A stretch of DNA of 8,000 nt from an uncultured Flavobacteriales bacterium (lineage in GTDB: Bacteria; Bacteroidota; Bacteroidia; Flavobacteriales_D; Sanyastnellaceae), in contig CALCNZ010000211.1 in assembly GCA_937897625.1 (NCBI GenBank), positions 1 through 8,000 on the forward strand, given 5' to 3'. Positions 1 to 6,547 of the stretch are shown here, piece after piece. The position numbers were made by a program, and so were the translations under genes. Every line of letters starts with the position of its first letter. The first letter of the stretch is position 1. The notes below the pieces were generated by a model. That model was given only the letters and a program-made list of their open reading frames with translations. It made no database searches and was not told the DNA's origin.

Positions 1-209
1 CCAACAAAGGCGAAGCCTACAAAGCCTTGGGCGTAAATTATTATGCCGAACAGAATTTCAAAGAAGGCGAAAAAAATTACTCCCCGGGAAAATCGGAACG
101 TATCATTAAGTACTTCCGCGATGCAGATGAACAATTGAAAGGACTAAAAGGAAATAGCATGTCGCACGGCGACATCATGCGTGAACTCATCTTCAAGATT
201 CTGCATTAA
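1..209 (+). CDS. holA: DNA polymerase III subunit delta, C-terminal fragment
   Basis: This is the 3' end of a gene entering from the left; the frame is open from base 3, giving 68 residues before a TAA stop. The delta subunit is part of the clamp loader that places the sliding clamp on DNA at the replication fork. The visible part is its C-terminal helical collar domain. The recognisable pattern, as in other Bacteroidota HolA proteins, is 'KALGVN' near the start, 'KNYSPGK', then a short-helix region, and the ending 'RELIFKIL'. The TTG/ATG codons inside are not the gene start, because the reading frame continues upstream of them into the window edge. The stop overlaps the stop of the convergent glycosylasparaginase gene (shared TTAA at 206-209), leaving no room for an intergenic terminator. 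The identity rests on remembered family similarity over a short fragment; other features of the protein lie outside the window. Confidence 0.8.
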   Translation, partial: NKGEAYKALGVNYYAEQNFKEGEKNYSPGKSERIIKYFRDADEQLKGLKGNSMSHGDIMRELIFKILH

Positions 210-1201
210 CGAATCAACGATCCTGCAGTGTGCATCTCGTTCTTGCCGTCTTTGCACAACGCAAAAGTAAACCCACTGCGCAATCCGAATCCTCCTGTAT
301 CGCCTGCCTTATCCACCGCTAGAACTCCTACCTGAAATTCATCGGTCATAAATGCATTGTTCGATTTCAATCGTGCAATGGCTTCTTCGCAGGCCTCCTG
401 CGCTGTAGCACCTTGACGCATAAGTTCAACAACCAAGAACGAAGTGCATGAACGAATAACAGTTTCTCCGAGACCCGTGCAAGTGGCTCCCCCGATTTCA
501 TTATCGATATAAAGACCGGCACCAATGATTGGGCTGTCTCCTACTCTTCCGTGCATCTTGTAAGACAATCCGCTGGTAGTGCAAGCGCCAGAAATTCTTC
601 CTTCATAATCCATGGCCAACAAGCCAATGGTGTCGTGATTTTCAACATTAATGATGGGCTTATATTCTGAAGTCTTCAACCATTCTTTCCATGCCTTTTG
701 AGCTTCCGGATTCACATAATCACTGTGCTTGAACCCCTGCTCCAATGCGAACTGCTCTGCGCCTTTTCCAACAATCATCGCATGCGGTGTCTTTTCCAAC
801 ACAGCACGCGCAATAGAAATAGGATGTTCGAATCCTTGAACAAAAGCCACCGAACCAACCTTGTGTTGCCAATCCATAATGCAGGCATCCAACGTTGTTC
901 TTCCCTCTCTATCGGGCAATCCGCCTAGTCCAACACTCAGATTCGTCAAATCAGATTCTGTTTTCCACACACCTTTCTCTGCCATATCTAAAGCGTTTCC
1001 GCCTTTCTTTAGCGCTTCCATTGCTGAATCATTCGCTGCAATTCCATGATCCCAGGTAGATAGCACAAGTCCTTTGGTATATCGAACTTTATCTATCGAC
1101 TTTTTCTTTTTTTCACTGAATGAAAACAACGCTGGAGACATTCCCAACAACGCACCAGTTGCCGCTAATTGACCCAAAAACTTTCTTCTATTGCTCGACA
1201 T
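206..1201 (-). CDS. N4-(beta-N-acetylglucosaminyl)-L-asparaginase (glycosylasparaginase), Tat-exported
   Basis: 331-residue Ntn-hydrolase that cleaves the GlcNAc-asparagine bond left after glycoprotein breakdown. The precursor normally cuts itself before a threonine, which becomes the catalytic N-terminus of the beta chain. Here that site is HDTIG with Thr191. Other family residues visible are W50 in 'STWDHG', T209, the substrate-binding 'HGRVGDSP' (R219, D222) and 'TGLGE' (T242, G243). The N-terminus carries a twin-arginine signal (S-N-R-R-K-F-L-G, residues 3-10) followed by a hydrophobic stretch to about residue 28, so the folded enzyme probably goes to the periplasm or beyond. The secreted enzyme of Elizabethkingia is the closest relative I recall. 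ATG start at 1201, 15 bases after the stop of the upstream lipoprotein gene, so it is likely the last gene of the leftward operon. No key residue appears to be missing. A related isoaspartyl peptidase/asparaginase activity is the main alternative, but 'HGRVGDSP' favours glycosylasparaginase. Confidence 0.92.
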   Translation of the reverse strand: MSSNRRKFLGQLAATGALLGMSPALFSFSEKKKKSIDKVRYTKGLVLSTWDHGIAANDSAMEALKKGGNALDMAEKGVWKTESDLTNLSVGLGGLPDREGRTTLDACIMDWQHKVGSVAFVQGFEHPISIARAVLEKTPHAMIVGKGAEQFALEQGFKHSDYVNPEAQKAWKEWLKTSEYKPIINVENHDTIGLLAMDYEGRISGACTTSGLSYKMHGRVGDSPIIGAGLYIDNEIGGATCTGLGETVIRSCTSFLVVELMRQGATAQEACEEAIARLKSNNAFMTDEFQVGVLAVDKAGDTGGFGLRSGFTFALCKDGKNEMHTAGSLIR

Positions 1202-1216
1202 AATTCTATTTTATTA

Positions 1217-1849
1217 TCACAAATTCAACATTAAATCATTTATCTGAAAGGGCTGACAATACAGGCTGTCCAACACAAACGTTGTCCCCGTATTTGAGGT
1301 TATCACGCAATTGTATTTCAACCATTTCCCTCCATAAACGTTGCACTGAAAGACTGTATCTGCTATGTTGTAGAAACTACGCACTTCGTTTGTGCAGCAA
1401 TTGCAACTGAAATTTGTTCCTACCCAATTAAACTGAATAATGGAAGCCGCTGAATTATTCTGAATAGCAACCTGAACAGAAGACTCTGGCCACATTGAAA
1501 TATTTTCTGTTAGGTTCACATTGTTCCTTAAACCATCAGGTGTGATTGTGATTTCTTGCGGATAGTAGTATTCTCTTGAAATCAACAAATGCGCTGCCGT
1601 TAAATTCTCCTTCTTCCACTCCATTTTATAAGCCCCATTGGCATCAGAGGTAGCGCGTGCAGCCTCTAAGAAATAATCGGTGAACACGCCATTTGTCAAA
1701 GCTTTTTGCTCGAATACAGCCGTTACATAGGGAAGTCCCGCACCTGTTGAAGCATCGTAAGTTCGACCTTCAATCGAATAATTCTCCGATGGTTTTTTAC
1801 ACGATGCTAAGATTGTCAAAACAAAAAAGAACTGTATTGCTTTCTTCAC
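1217..1849 (-). CDS. Cys-rich lipoprotein with carboxypeptidase-regulatory-like domain, function unknown
   Basis: 210-residue predicted lipoprotein. A type II signal peptide is clear: two lysines, a hydrophobic core, and lipobox L-A-S-C with Cys17 as the acylated residue, followed by KKP. Residues about 25-100 resemble the CarboxypepD_reg-like beta-sandwich common in Bacteroidota surface proteins ('IEGRTYDASTGAGLPYV', later 'TSDANGAYKM'). The C-terminal half has six cysteines: a tight C-N-C-C cluster (C149, C151, C152) and C169, C181 and C198, which could form disulfides or bind a metal. I do not recognise a specific family for this half. The start codon is GTG (1849-1847), which overlaps the TGA stop of the upstream mltF gene by four bases (GTGA), so translational coupling is likely. 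A short gap of 15 bases separates it from the glycosylasparaginase gene. It may assist the neighbouring envelope enzymes, but that is only inferred from position. Confidence 0.8.
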   Translation of the reverse strand: MKKAIQFFFVLTILASCKKPSENYSIEGRTYDASTGAGLPYVTAVFEQKALTNGVFTDYFLEAARATSDANGAYKMEWKKENLTAAHLLISREYYYPQEITITPDGLRNNVNLTENISMWPESSVQVAIQNNSAASIIQFNWVGTNFSCNCCTNEVRSFYNIADTVFQCNVYGGKWLKYNCVITSNTGTTFVLDSLYCQPFQINDLMLNL

Positions 1850-3306
1850 TTTGATGTTGTTTTGTAATGTTCAAAAATGGCCAAAATCTTATTCACGAAA
1901 TTCACTGGACCTACCCCGTTCAAATAACCGTGCTTCACGCATGACATCGCGTAATATTGACGTTGTGCTTTCAGCATAAGCGCATCTGCCACATGTCCAT
2001 CCCACAGCGTATCATTTCTTCCAATTTGTTTCGCAATACACATAGCATCTAAAATATGCCCTGGGCCACAATTGTAGCTGGCCAACATAAACTTCACGCG
2101 CTCGTTAGGATCGTGAATGTATTGCTTCCAAAAATTATCTAAACTCTTTAAAAATTTCGCTCCAGCCATAATGTTATTGTCTGGCGGACAAAGTGTATCG
2201 CCATCATACTTCGCTATGGTTGCGGGCATCAACTGCATAAGTCCGCGTGCGCCTGCCCACGATTCTGCATTCGGATTAAAACCTGACTCGACATAGCTCA
2301 GTGCTGTAAGAAGTTTCCAATCCCAACCTACAATACCAGCGTGTACTTTATAGAGCGAATCATAAGGTGAAAGTGCACCGTCTAAAATAGGAGGCATAGA
2401 GAAGAATCGTTGAACACCACCCGACCAATGCTCTTCTGCGCGTCCGAAATATCTACGGTAAATTTTGTTTATTAAACGCTTTCCAGATCTTCCTCCAATA
2501 AACGTATTCAATCTTTCTTGCAACAAATACGCATTCGGACGAACGGCCCAAGCAATATCTTCATCATCGCTCAAATCTACCGACATATCCAAATTCGGAT
2601 AGTCTTCAAAACTTAAGAATGCCAAGCTCTTGTCGGTTACTGTCGCGGGAACGGCGCCACTCGCTACTTCCTGAAGCAACTCTTCCGTCCCTACTTTTCC
2701 ACTGGCTTCAATGACCTGAAGATTCATGCCGGTGTTCTTCGAAATCTCTTCCAACTTTCTGTAAAAAGAAGAATAGGCGTGCACGTGAATGGGCAGCCGA
2801 TCCAATTCGTTCAATCCATGAACAACAATTCCATTCTCCAACAATTTATTGGACGTGTCCTTTCGCTGAACCAAAACTTGCTTGGTTTGATAAATGGGCG
2901 GAGAAAAGGCCAAGAATTTTTTTCGCTGTTCATTTATCGTGAGGTTGGAAGCTATAATGTCTCCTTCGCCTCTGTAAAGCATAGCAAACATGCTGTCGAG
3001 ATTTTCAATAACACGAACCTCCAACTTCACCTTTAAAAATTTCGCGAACTCCTCTGCCAATTCGTAATCGAATCCCTTCGGTTCTTCCTTGTAGAGATAA
3101 TAGGTTGAGGAGCTATTTTCTGTCAGAATAATAAGTTTACCTCGCGCACGAATACTGTCCAAATCAACATTCACTAACTCAGGTAAATTCGGATCTTGCT
3201 CGAACTCTCGCTGCTGCTTCTTCGGAGAAAGCAGTGAGAACATAAAAGCCACTCCTCCAAGCAAGGAAATTGAAACTATTATTACTCGCCAAACAGATTT
3301 CTTCAA
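1846..3306 (-). CDS. mltF: MltF-type membrane-bound lytic murein transglycosylase
   Basis: 486 residues with the two-domain MltF layout. An N-terminal membrane segment (about residues 8-26, preceded by KKSVWR) has no lipobox, so it is probably an anchor or an uncleaved signal. A family 3 periplasmic solute-binding-like domain spans about residues 55-290 ('GFDYELAEEFAKFL', 'GEGDIIASNLTINEQRKKF'). The C-terminal SLT lysozyme-like domain starts at about residue 325: catalytic Glu340 in 'SYVESGFNP', 'GARGLMQLMPAT' at 352-363, and 'ASYNCGPG' at 409-416. The enzyme cleaves peptidoglycan strands non-hydrolytically, leaving 1,6-anhydroMurNAc ends, and the sensor-like domain is thought to modulate this. 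The start is TTG at 3306: an in-frame TAA lies only four codons upstream, and the next in-frame ATG falls inside the hydrophobic segment. The stop overlaps the downstream lipoprotein start. The acpH-like gene lies 51 bases upstream on the same strand. Confidence 0.92.
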   Translation of the reverse strand: MKKSVWRVIIVSISLLGGVAFMFSLLSPKKQQREFEQDPNLPELVNVDLDSIRARGKLIILTENSSSTYYLYKEEPKGFDYELAEEFAKFLKVKLEVRVIENLDSMFAMLYRGEGDIIASNLTINEQRKKFLAFSPPIYQTKQVLVQRKDTSNKLLENGIVVHGLNELDRLPIHVHAYSSFYRKLEEISKNTGMNLQVIEASGKVGTEELLQEVASGAVPATVTDKSLAFLSFEDYPNLDMSVDLSDDEDIAWAVRPNAYLLQERLNTFIGGRSGKRLINKIYRRYFGRAEEHWSGGVQRFFSMPPILDGALSPYDSLYKVHAGIVGWDWKLLTALSYVESGFNPNAESWAGARGLMQLMPATIAKYDGDTLCPPDNNIMAGAKFLKSLDNFWKQYIHDPNERVKFMLASYNCGPGHILDAMCIAKQIGRNDTLWDGHVADALMLKAQRQYYAMSCVKHGYLNGVGPVNFVNKILAIFEHYKTTSK

Positions 3307-3326
3307 GGATTTTTATTTTCTTTCAT
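3303..3326 (-). promoter_or_regulatory. Possible 7-codon leader ORF overlapping the mltF start
   Basis: Just before mltF on the same strand is ATG followed by six codons (MKENKNP) and TGA. The stop overlaps the mltF TTG start as TTGA (3306-3303). This arrangement could let ribosomes that end the mini-ORF restart at the weak TTG codon. The sequence shows the overlap directly; a regulatory role is inference, and chance is quite possible since the region is A-rich. Confidence 0.2.
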
Positions 3327-3352
3327 GAACGAATCACGAAAGGGGTTTCCTA

Positions 3353-3360
3353 CAAACTTA
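3353..3360 (-). promoter_or_regulatory. Candidate -7 promoter element for mltF (TAAGTTTG)
   Basis: Reading leftward, TAAGTTTG matches the Bacteroidota -7 consensus TAnnTTTG and lies about 47 bases before the mltF TTG start. It overlaps the stop codon of the acpH-like gene. I see no TTG/TTTG -33 element at the usual 17-23 base spacing. A motif with six fixed bases occurs a few times by chance in 8 kb on both strands, so only its position supports it. It could give the mltF-lipoprotein-glycosylasparaginase genes their own transcription. Confidence 0.25.
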
Positions 3361-3963
3361 ATCAATTTTATTTTCATGCTGTAAGCGTTGGCGCTTCAAC
3401 GCAAACTCTCTTTGCAATTCTTCGAAAAAAGGCAAGAAATAAGACGAGGCCATTTCAACATAATCTTGAAAAAAATCTCCTGCTGTTACCAACGCTCCGC
3501 CGCGTGGAATGCGAATTCCCATTTGCCTAACGATAACTGCCATTCCCAAAGGATTCGCATATTTCATCATGAATTGCTTGTCTTTCATGTGGAAGAAATA
3601 ATTCTTCATCCGTTCAGGAAAAACTTCTTCATGCTTATTCAAAACATGAAAAGAAAACTGCTGAAATTCTTCTAGCATTCTTCCGGAATGATTTTGAAAA
3701 TCTTTCGCCAAATAATGATCGAAAACAAGGTCTATGAGCACACCGCTGTAGAGCCCTAATTTCGGACGATAAGCAGCGCGAAGTTCGCTCACCAAATCGT
3801 GGGTGTCTGTGAATGAATCGACCCATCTGTGCAATAGAATTCCATTTCGAATATGTTCCGTGTACAAATTGAAATCGTTACCCTTCACCGCATCTGCAAT
3901 GAATTGTCCAACCATTTCCTCTTCGTTGTCTGAAGAGAGGAACAAATGAGCCAAGTGATTCAT
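3358..3963 (-). CDS. acpH: Acyl carrier protein phosphodiesterase (AcpH family)
   Basis: 201 residues, close to the usual length (about 190-200) of ACP phosphodiesterases, which remove the 4'-phosphopantetheine arm from holo-ACP in the cytoplasm. Family landmarks are the start 'MNHLAHLFLS', 'GQFIADAVKG' with Asp24 at the position of the conserved aspartate, 'GILLHRWVDSFTDTH' (40-55) and 'VLIDLVFDHYLAKDF' (75-89), together supplying the His/Asp set of the metal-dependent fold. No signal peptide or membrane segment is evident. ATG start at 3963, divergent from glmM with about 62 bases between the two start codons. It is probably the first gene of a leftward transcription unit, but its function is unrelated to the envelope genes after it, and the 51-base gap to mltF holds a possible separate promoter. 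Activity in Bacteroidota members of the family is assumed from E. coli AcpH. Confidence 0.88.
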   Translation of the reverse strand: MNHLAHLFLSSDNEEEMVGQFIADAVKGNDFNLYTEHIRNGILLHRWVDSFTDTHDLVSELRAAYRPKLGLYSGVLIDLVFDHYLAKDFQNHSGRMLEEFQQFSFHVLNKHEEVFPERMKNYFFHMKDKQFMMKYANPLGMAVIVRQMGIRIPRGGALVTAGDFFQDYVEMASSYFLPFFEELQREFALKRQRLQHENKID

Positions 3964-3998
3964 TCCACAAAGAACGAAGTTTAACTCTTTCGGTGAAG

Positions 3999-4006
3999 TA
4001 TCTTTG
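3999..4006 (+). promoter_or_regulatory. Probable -7 promoter element for glmM (TATCTTTG)
   Basis: TATCTTTG is an exact match to the Bacteroidota -7 consensus TAnnTTTG. It sits 19 bases before the ATG at 4026, so transcription would begin at about 4011-4014 and give a 5' leader of only 12-15 bases. No clear TTG -33 element is visible 17-23 bases upstream. If it is used, the in-frame GTG at 3993 lies upstream of the transcript start and cannot be the glmM start. It is placed well to drive both glmM and the overlapping cysteine desulfurase gene. Confidence 0.55.
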
Positions 4007-4025
4007 CGTAAGTTATTTTAAAGAC

Positions 4026-5408
4026 ATGACCTTAATAAAATCTATTTCCGGATTTCGCGGAACCATTGGAGCTGTTCCAGGTGAACATTTAACGCCGCTC
4101 GACACTGTGAAATTCACGGCTGCTTTCGCGGCGTTTCTTCAACATAGAAACAGCAAACAAAACATTTCAATTGTTGTTGGAAGAGATGCGCGCATTAGCG
4201 GCGAAATGCTTCAAAATTTGGTCATGAACACCTTGGTTGGAATGGGCGTTCACGTTATTGACGCTGGACTTTCGACCACACCAACGGTAGAATGGGCAGT
4301 TACGGAAAGCAAAGCAAATGGAGGAATTATTCTAACTGCGAGCCACAATCCGAAAGAATGGAACGCATTGAAATTGCTGAACGAAAAAGGAGAGTTCATT
4401 TCCGGCGATGAAGGAAAAGAAGTCCTTCGCAGAGCCGATGCCGACGATTACGCCTTCTGCACAGTTGATGAATTGGGAAGCATTGAGGAGCGCAACTTCA
4501 TGAAAGCGCACATTCAACATATACTTGGAATTAATACGGTAGATGCAGCGCTTGTTGCAAGTAAGAAATTCAAGATTGCTATTGACGGAATTAATTCAAC
4601 CGGTGGAATTTATGTCCCTGCTTTGCTTGACGCACTAGGCGTCGAGAACATTGTTCCGATTCACTGCAAAGCAGACGGACATTTCGCACACAACCCAGAG
4701 CCATTGGCCGAGCACCTTACAGACATTGTGTCGATTGTTAAAAAGGAAAAATGTGATTTAGGAATTGTGGTAGATCCAGATGTAGATCGTTTAGCTTTCG
4801 TTTGCGAAGACGGAAGTTTATTTGGTGAAGAATATACGCTGGTTGCCATTGCAGATTATTTGCTTGGAATTACTCCAGGCCCAACTGTGAGTAATCTTTC
4901 AAGCAGTCGTGCTTTGGCCGATGTCACACACAAACACGGACAACGCTACGAAGCGTCTGCTGTTGGTGAAGTGAATGTGGTGGCGAAGATGAAAGAAATT
5001 GGGGCTGTTATCGGCGGTGAAGGAAATGGTGGCATTATCTATCCTGAAACCCATTTCGGAAGAGATGCATTAGTTGGAATTGCCTTGTTCTTAACACACC
5101 TTGCGAAGAACTTCAACTCAGTTTCTGAAATGCGTGTGACGTATCCTACGTATCAGATGATCAAAGACAAAGTGGTCTTGAGTCCGAGTTTGGATGTTGA
5201 TGGAATTTTGGCCACCGTAGCAAAAGAATTTCAACATGAAAAAGTAAATACCATTGACGGTGTGAAGGTTGATTTCGCGAACGGATGGGTGCATTTGCGC
5301 AAGAGCAATACAGAGCCTATCGTTCGAATTTATGCGGAAGCACCAACGCAAGAAGAAGCAATGGTCTTGATTCAACAAATAAAACAACACATTCCCTCTG
5401 CTGAATGA
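4026..5408 (+). CDS. glmM: Phosphoglucosamine mutase (GlmM type)
   Basis: 460 residues from ATG 4026. GlmM converts glucosamine-6-phosphate to glucosamine-1-phosphate in the cytoplasm, feeding UDP-GlcNAc for peptidoglycan and lipid A. All four alpha-D-phosphohexomutase signatures are present: phosphoserine loop 'TASHNP' (Ser106), metal-binding 'DPDVDR' (D250, D252, D254), sugar-binding 'GEGNGG' (331-336) and phosphate-binding 'RKSNTEP' (425-431). The frame extends upstream to GTG 3993, adding an 11-residue extension (MKYLCVSYFKD). I reject that extension because family members begin at 'MTLIKSISGFRGTIG' and the TATCTTTG promoter element lies inside it. The gene is divergent from acpH, and its TGA overlaps the ATG of the cysteine desulfurase gene (ATGA at 5405-5408), so the pair is probably co-transcribed and translationally coupled. 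Phosphomannomutase/phosphoglucomutase activity is the alternative, as motifs alone do not fix the sugar. Confidence 0.9.
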   Translation: MTLIKSISGFRGTIGAVPGEHLTPLDTVKFTAAFAAFLQHRNSKQNISIVVGRDARISGEMLQNLVMNTLVGMGVHVIDAGLSTTPTVEWAVTESKANGGIILTASHNPKEWNALKLLNEKGEFISGDEGKEVLRRADADDYAFCTVDELGSIEERNFMKAHIQHILGINTVDAALVASKKFKIAIDGINSTGGIYVPALLDALGVENIVPIHCKADGHFAHNPEPLAEHLTDIVSIVKKEKCDLGIVVDPDVDRLAFVCEDGSLFGEEYTLVAIADYLLGITPGPTVSNLSSSRALADVTHKHGQRYEASAVGEVNVVAKMKEIGAVIGGEGNGGIIYPETHFGRDALVGIALFLTHLAKNFNSVSEMRVTYPTYQMIKDKVVLSPSLDVDGILATVAKEFQHEKVNTIDGVKVDFANGWVHLRKSNTEPIVRIYAEAPTQEEAMVLIQQIKQHIPSAE

Positions 5409-6547
5409 AAGCCTATTTAGATAACGCAGCAACAACACCTGTTGCACCTGAAGTTGTAGATGTTATGTCGAATTTCTTGAAATCAGAATTCGGCAATCCC
5501 TCTTCTACTCACTCGTTTGGAAGAAAAGTAAAGACGCAAATTGAAACTGCGCGTCGCTCTATTGCGAAGCACTTGAACTGCGAGCCCGGAGAAATTTATT
5601 TCACCAGCGGAGGAACGGAAGCCGATAATTTGGCCATGCACATTGCCGTTCGCGACATGGAATGCAAGCGTATTATCACTTCCAAGATTGAACACAGCGC
5701 CATTGTTAAGACCGCTGAAAAATTAGAAGAAGAAGGAAAAGTATCTGTGCATTGGGTTGCGTTAAATGCAGACGGAAGCATTGACTTAAACGATATTCGA
5801 AACACGTTAAGCGATGGCGTGAAGACGTATGTTACGCTTATGCACGGCAACAATGAAATTGCGAATCTTTTGCCATTGCAACAAGTGGCTGAAATGTGCG
5901 CAGAGTTCGGAGCCGTTTTCCACAGCGATACCGTTCAGACGATGGGACACTATCGTTTCAACCTAAAAGAAACTCCTATTCATTTCATTAACGCTGCTGC
6001 GCACAAATACCACGGACCTAAAGGCGTTGGGTTTATTTTCATTCGGAAGAACGTTCCGGGGTTCGCAGATATAACTGGAGGCGGACAAGAGCGCGGCATG
6101 CGCGGAGGGACAGAGAATACCGGCGGAATTATGGGCATGGCGAAAGCCATGGATTTAGCATTTAACGAAGTTGAAGAACATCAAGAATATGTTAGTGGGT
6201 TGAAGCAACACATGATTGCTGAATTGAAAAAACGCATTCCTGGAATTTCATTCAATGGACAATCTGCCAGCACCGAAAGTTTATACACTGTTTTAAGCAC
6301 AACCTTCCCTCCGACTAAAAACAACGACATGTTTTTGTTCTTGCTAGATCTTGAAGGCATTGCAGCTTCTGGCGGAAGCGCATGCAGCAGCGGCGCAACA
6401 AAAGGAAGTCATGTGTTAGACGGAATTGGTGCGTTGCGCGAAGGACAGCCCGCTGTCCGTTTCTCTTTTTCTCGCTACACGACAAAAGAAGAAATAGATT
6501 ACGCCGTAGAAAAAGCTACTGAAATTTTCGAAGCCGGAAAGATCTAA
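5405..6547 (+). CDS. Cysteine desulfurase, NifS/IscS-type PLP enzyme
   Basis: 380-residue class V aminotransferase-fold enzyme that takes sulfur from cysteine as a persulfide for Fe-S clusters or thiolated tRNA. Landmarks in order: 'YLDNAATTP' (4-12), 'FGNPSSTHSFGR' (29-40), 'TSGGTEADN' (67-75), PLP-stacking His97 in 'IEHSA', 'MHGNNEIA' (146-153), Asp175 and Gln178 in 'HSDTVQ', Schiff-base Lys201 in 'AAHKYHGPKG', 'ERGMRGGTEN' (229-238), and persulfide Cys327 in 'SGGSACSSG'. It looks complete and catalytically intact. The ATG overlaps the glmM stop. No scaffold (IscU), regulator (IscR) or SUF gene is present alongside, so whether it serves Fe-S assembly or tRNA modification cannot be told here; I leave the symbol blank for that reason. 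Its stop overlaps the stop of the convergent secreted-protein gene (CTAA at 6544-6547). Confidence 0.93.
   Translation: MKAYLDNAATTPVAPEVVDVMSNFLKSEFGNPSSTHSFGRKVKTQIETARRSIAKHLNCEPGEIYFTSGGTEADNLAMHIAVRDMECKRIITSKIEHSAIVKTAEKLEEEGKVSVHWVALNADGSIDLNDIRNTLSDGVKTYVTLMHGNNEIANLLPLQQVAEMCAEFGAVFHSDTVQTMGHYRFNLKETPIHFINAAAHKYHGPKGVGFIFIRKNVPGFADITGGGQERGMRGGTENTGGIMGMAKAMDLAFNEVEEHQEYVSGLKQHMIAELKKRIPGISFNGQSASTESLYTVLSTTFPPTKNNDMFLFLLDLEGIAASGGSACSSGATKGSHVLDGIGALREGQPAVRFSFSRYTTKEEIDYAVEKATEIFEAGKI

Noticed and set aside
2779..3036. 85-residue plus-strand open frame inside mltF
   Set aside because: Antisense to the conserved solute-binding domain of MltF, with no motif of its own and no supporting promoter.
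3324..3326. ATG upstream of mltF as an alternative mltF start
   Set aside because: It is in a different frame and runs into TGA after seven codons, so it cannot encode the MltF N-terminus without a frameshift.
3635..3826. 63-residue minus-strand frame within the acpH-like gene
   Set aside because: Overlaps conserved acpH coding in another frame of the same strand and is rich in Arg and Ser, typical of a frame-shifted artefact.
3968..3975. GTTCTTTG on the minus strand just before acpH, considered as its -7 promoter element
   Set aside because: It mismatches the first two fixed positions of TAnnTTTG and sits only four bases from the ATG, too close for a normal promoter and leader.
5118..5447. 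109-residue minus-strand open frame opposite the end of glmM and start of the cysteine desulfurase gene
   Set aside because: It lies wholly against two well-supported genes, has no recognisable domain, and its composition looks like a reverse-frame shadow.
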